From Eudoraea sp. (GTDB lineage: Bacteria > Bacteroidota > Bacteroidia > Flavobacteriales > Flavobacteriaceae), in contig JAHEBI010000146.1 in NCBI GenBank assembly GCA_024642325.1, forward strand, positions 1,482 through 6,563: a stretch of DNA of 5,082 nucleotides. Direction: 5' to 3'. Below are positions 5,066 to 5,082 of the stretch, one piece after another. The position numbers and the translations under genes are program-made. Each line of letters begins with the position of its first letter. The first letter of the stretch is position 1. The notes beneath the pieces are model-generated. The model was not told the origin of the DNA, did not search any database, and saw nothing but the letters and a program-made list of their open reading frames with translations.

Positions 5066-5082
5066 ACAGCCCCGGCCGGCAT

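Noticed and set aside
4978..5082. - strand frame open to the window edge (about 34 codons, ending NYLI)
   Set aside because: It is antisense to the amidohydrolase relic, matches nothing I recognise, and such a length is expected by chance; it overlaps the 44-codon ORF only as ATGA.
1..5082. CRISPR array, tRNA or rRNA genes, toxin-antitoxin pair, phage genes
   Set aside because: No regularly spaced short repeats, no cloverleaf with conserved arms, and no recognisable nuclease, integrase or antitoxin motifs on either strand.

Overview
The window looks like chromosomal DNA from a marine-type member of the Flavobacteriaceae (phylum Bacteroidota). The signs are AT-rich DNA, starts without clear Shine-Dalgarno sequences, secreted proteins cut before a Gln after an 'AYS' or 'GKA' motif, and protein families mostly found in Bacteroidota (DUF1080 hydrolase, PepSY-like secreted proteins, DUF6503). 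Family assignments come from reading the proteins, not from a search.

Left part (1-2270, + strand): the last 36 codons of a DUF1080 / 3-keto-disaccharide hydrolase, then a housekeeping run of yicC (RNA endonuclease family), gmk (guanylate kinase) and nadD (nicotinate-nucleotide adenylyltransferase). yicC and gmk overlap by four bases through a TTG start (TTGA), which suggests translational coupling. nadD follows gmk after 67 nt. Together the three cover RNA turnover, GMP to GDP conversion and NAD synthesis.

Middle part (2285-3708, - strand): two tandem 168-codon genes for secreted PepSY-like proteins, convergent with nadD. They are about 71% identical by ungapped hand alignment. Each has its own rho-independent terminator, and each has a matching upstream block with an inverted repeat (TTACGC-N5/6-GCGTAA) and a distal box (ATGAAATGATCT-N3-TCAGTT). 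The unit, control region included, repeats with a period of 738-739 nt. This is the most interesting feature of the window.

Right part (3860-5082): a secreted DUF6503 protein on the - strand, then about 500 nt without an intact large gene. That stretch holds a 44-codon small ORF, a weak hairpin, and a short + strand relic whose translation carries the C-terminal signature of amidohydrolases (GKRADLVILDKNPL) between stop codons. It looks like decayed gene debris.

No RNA gene, CRISPR array, intact mobile element or evident defence system was seen.
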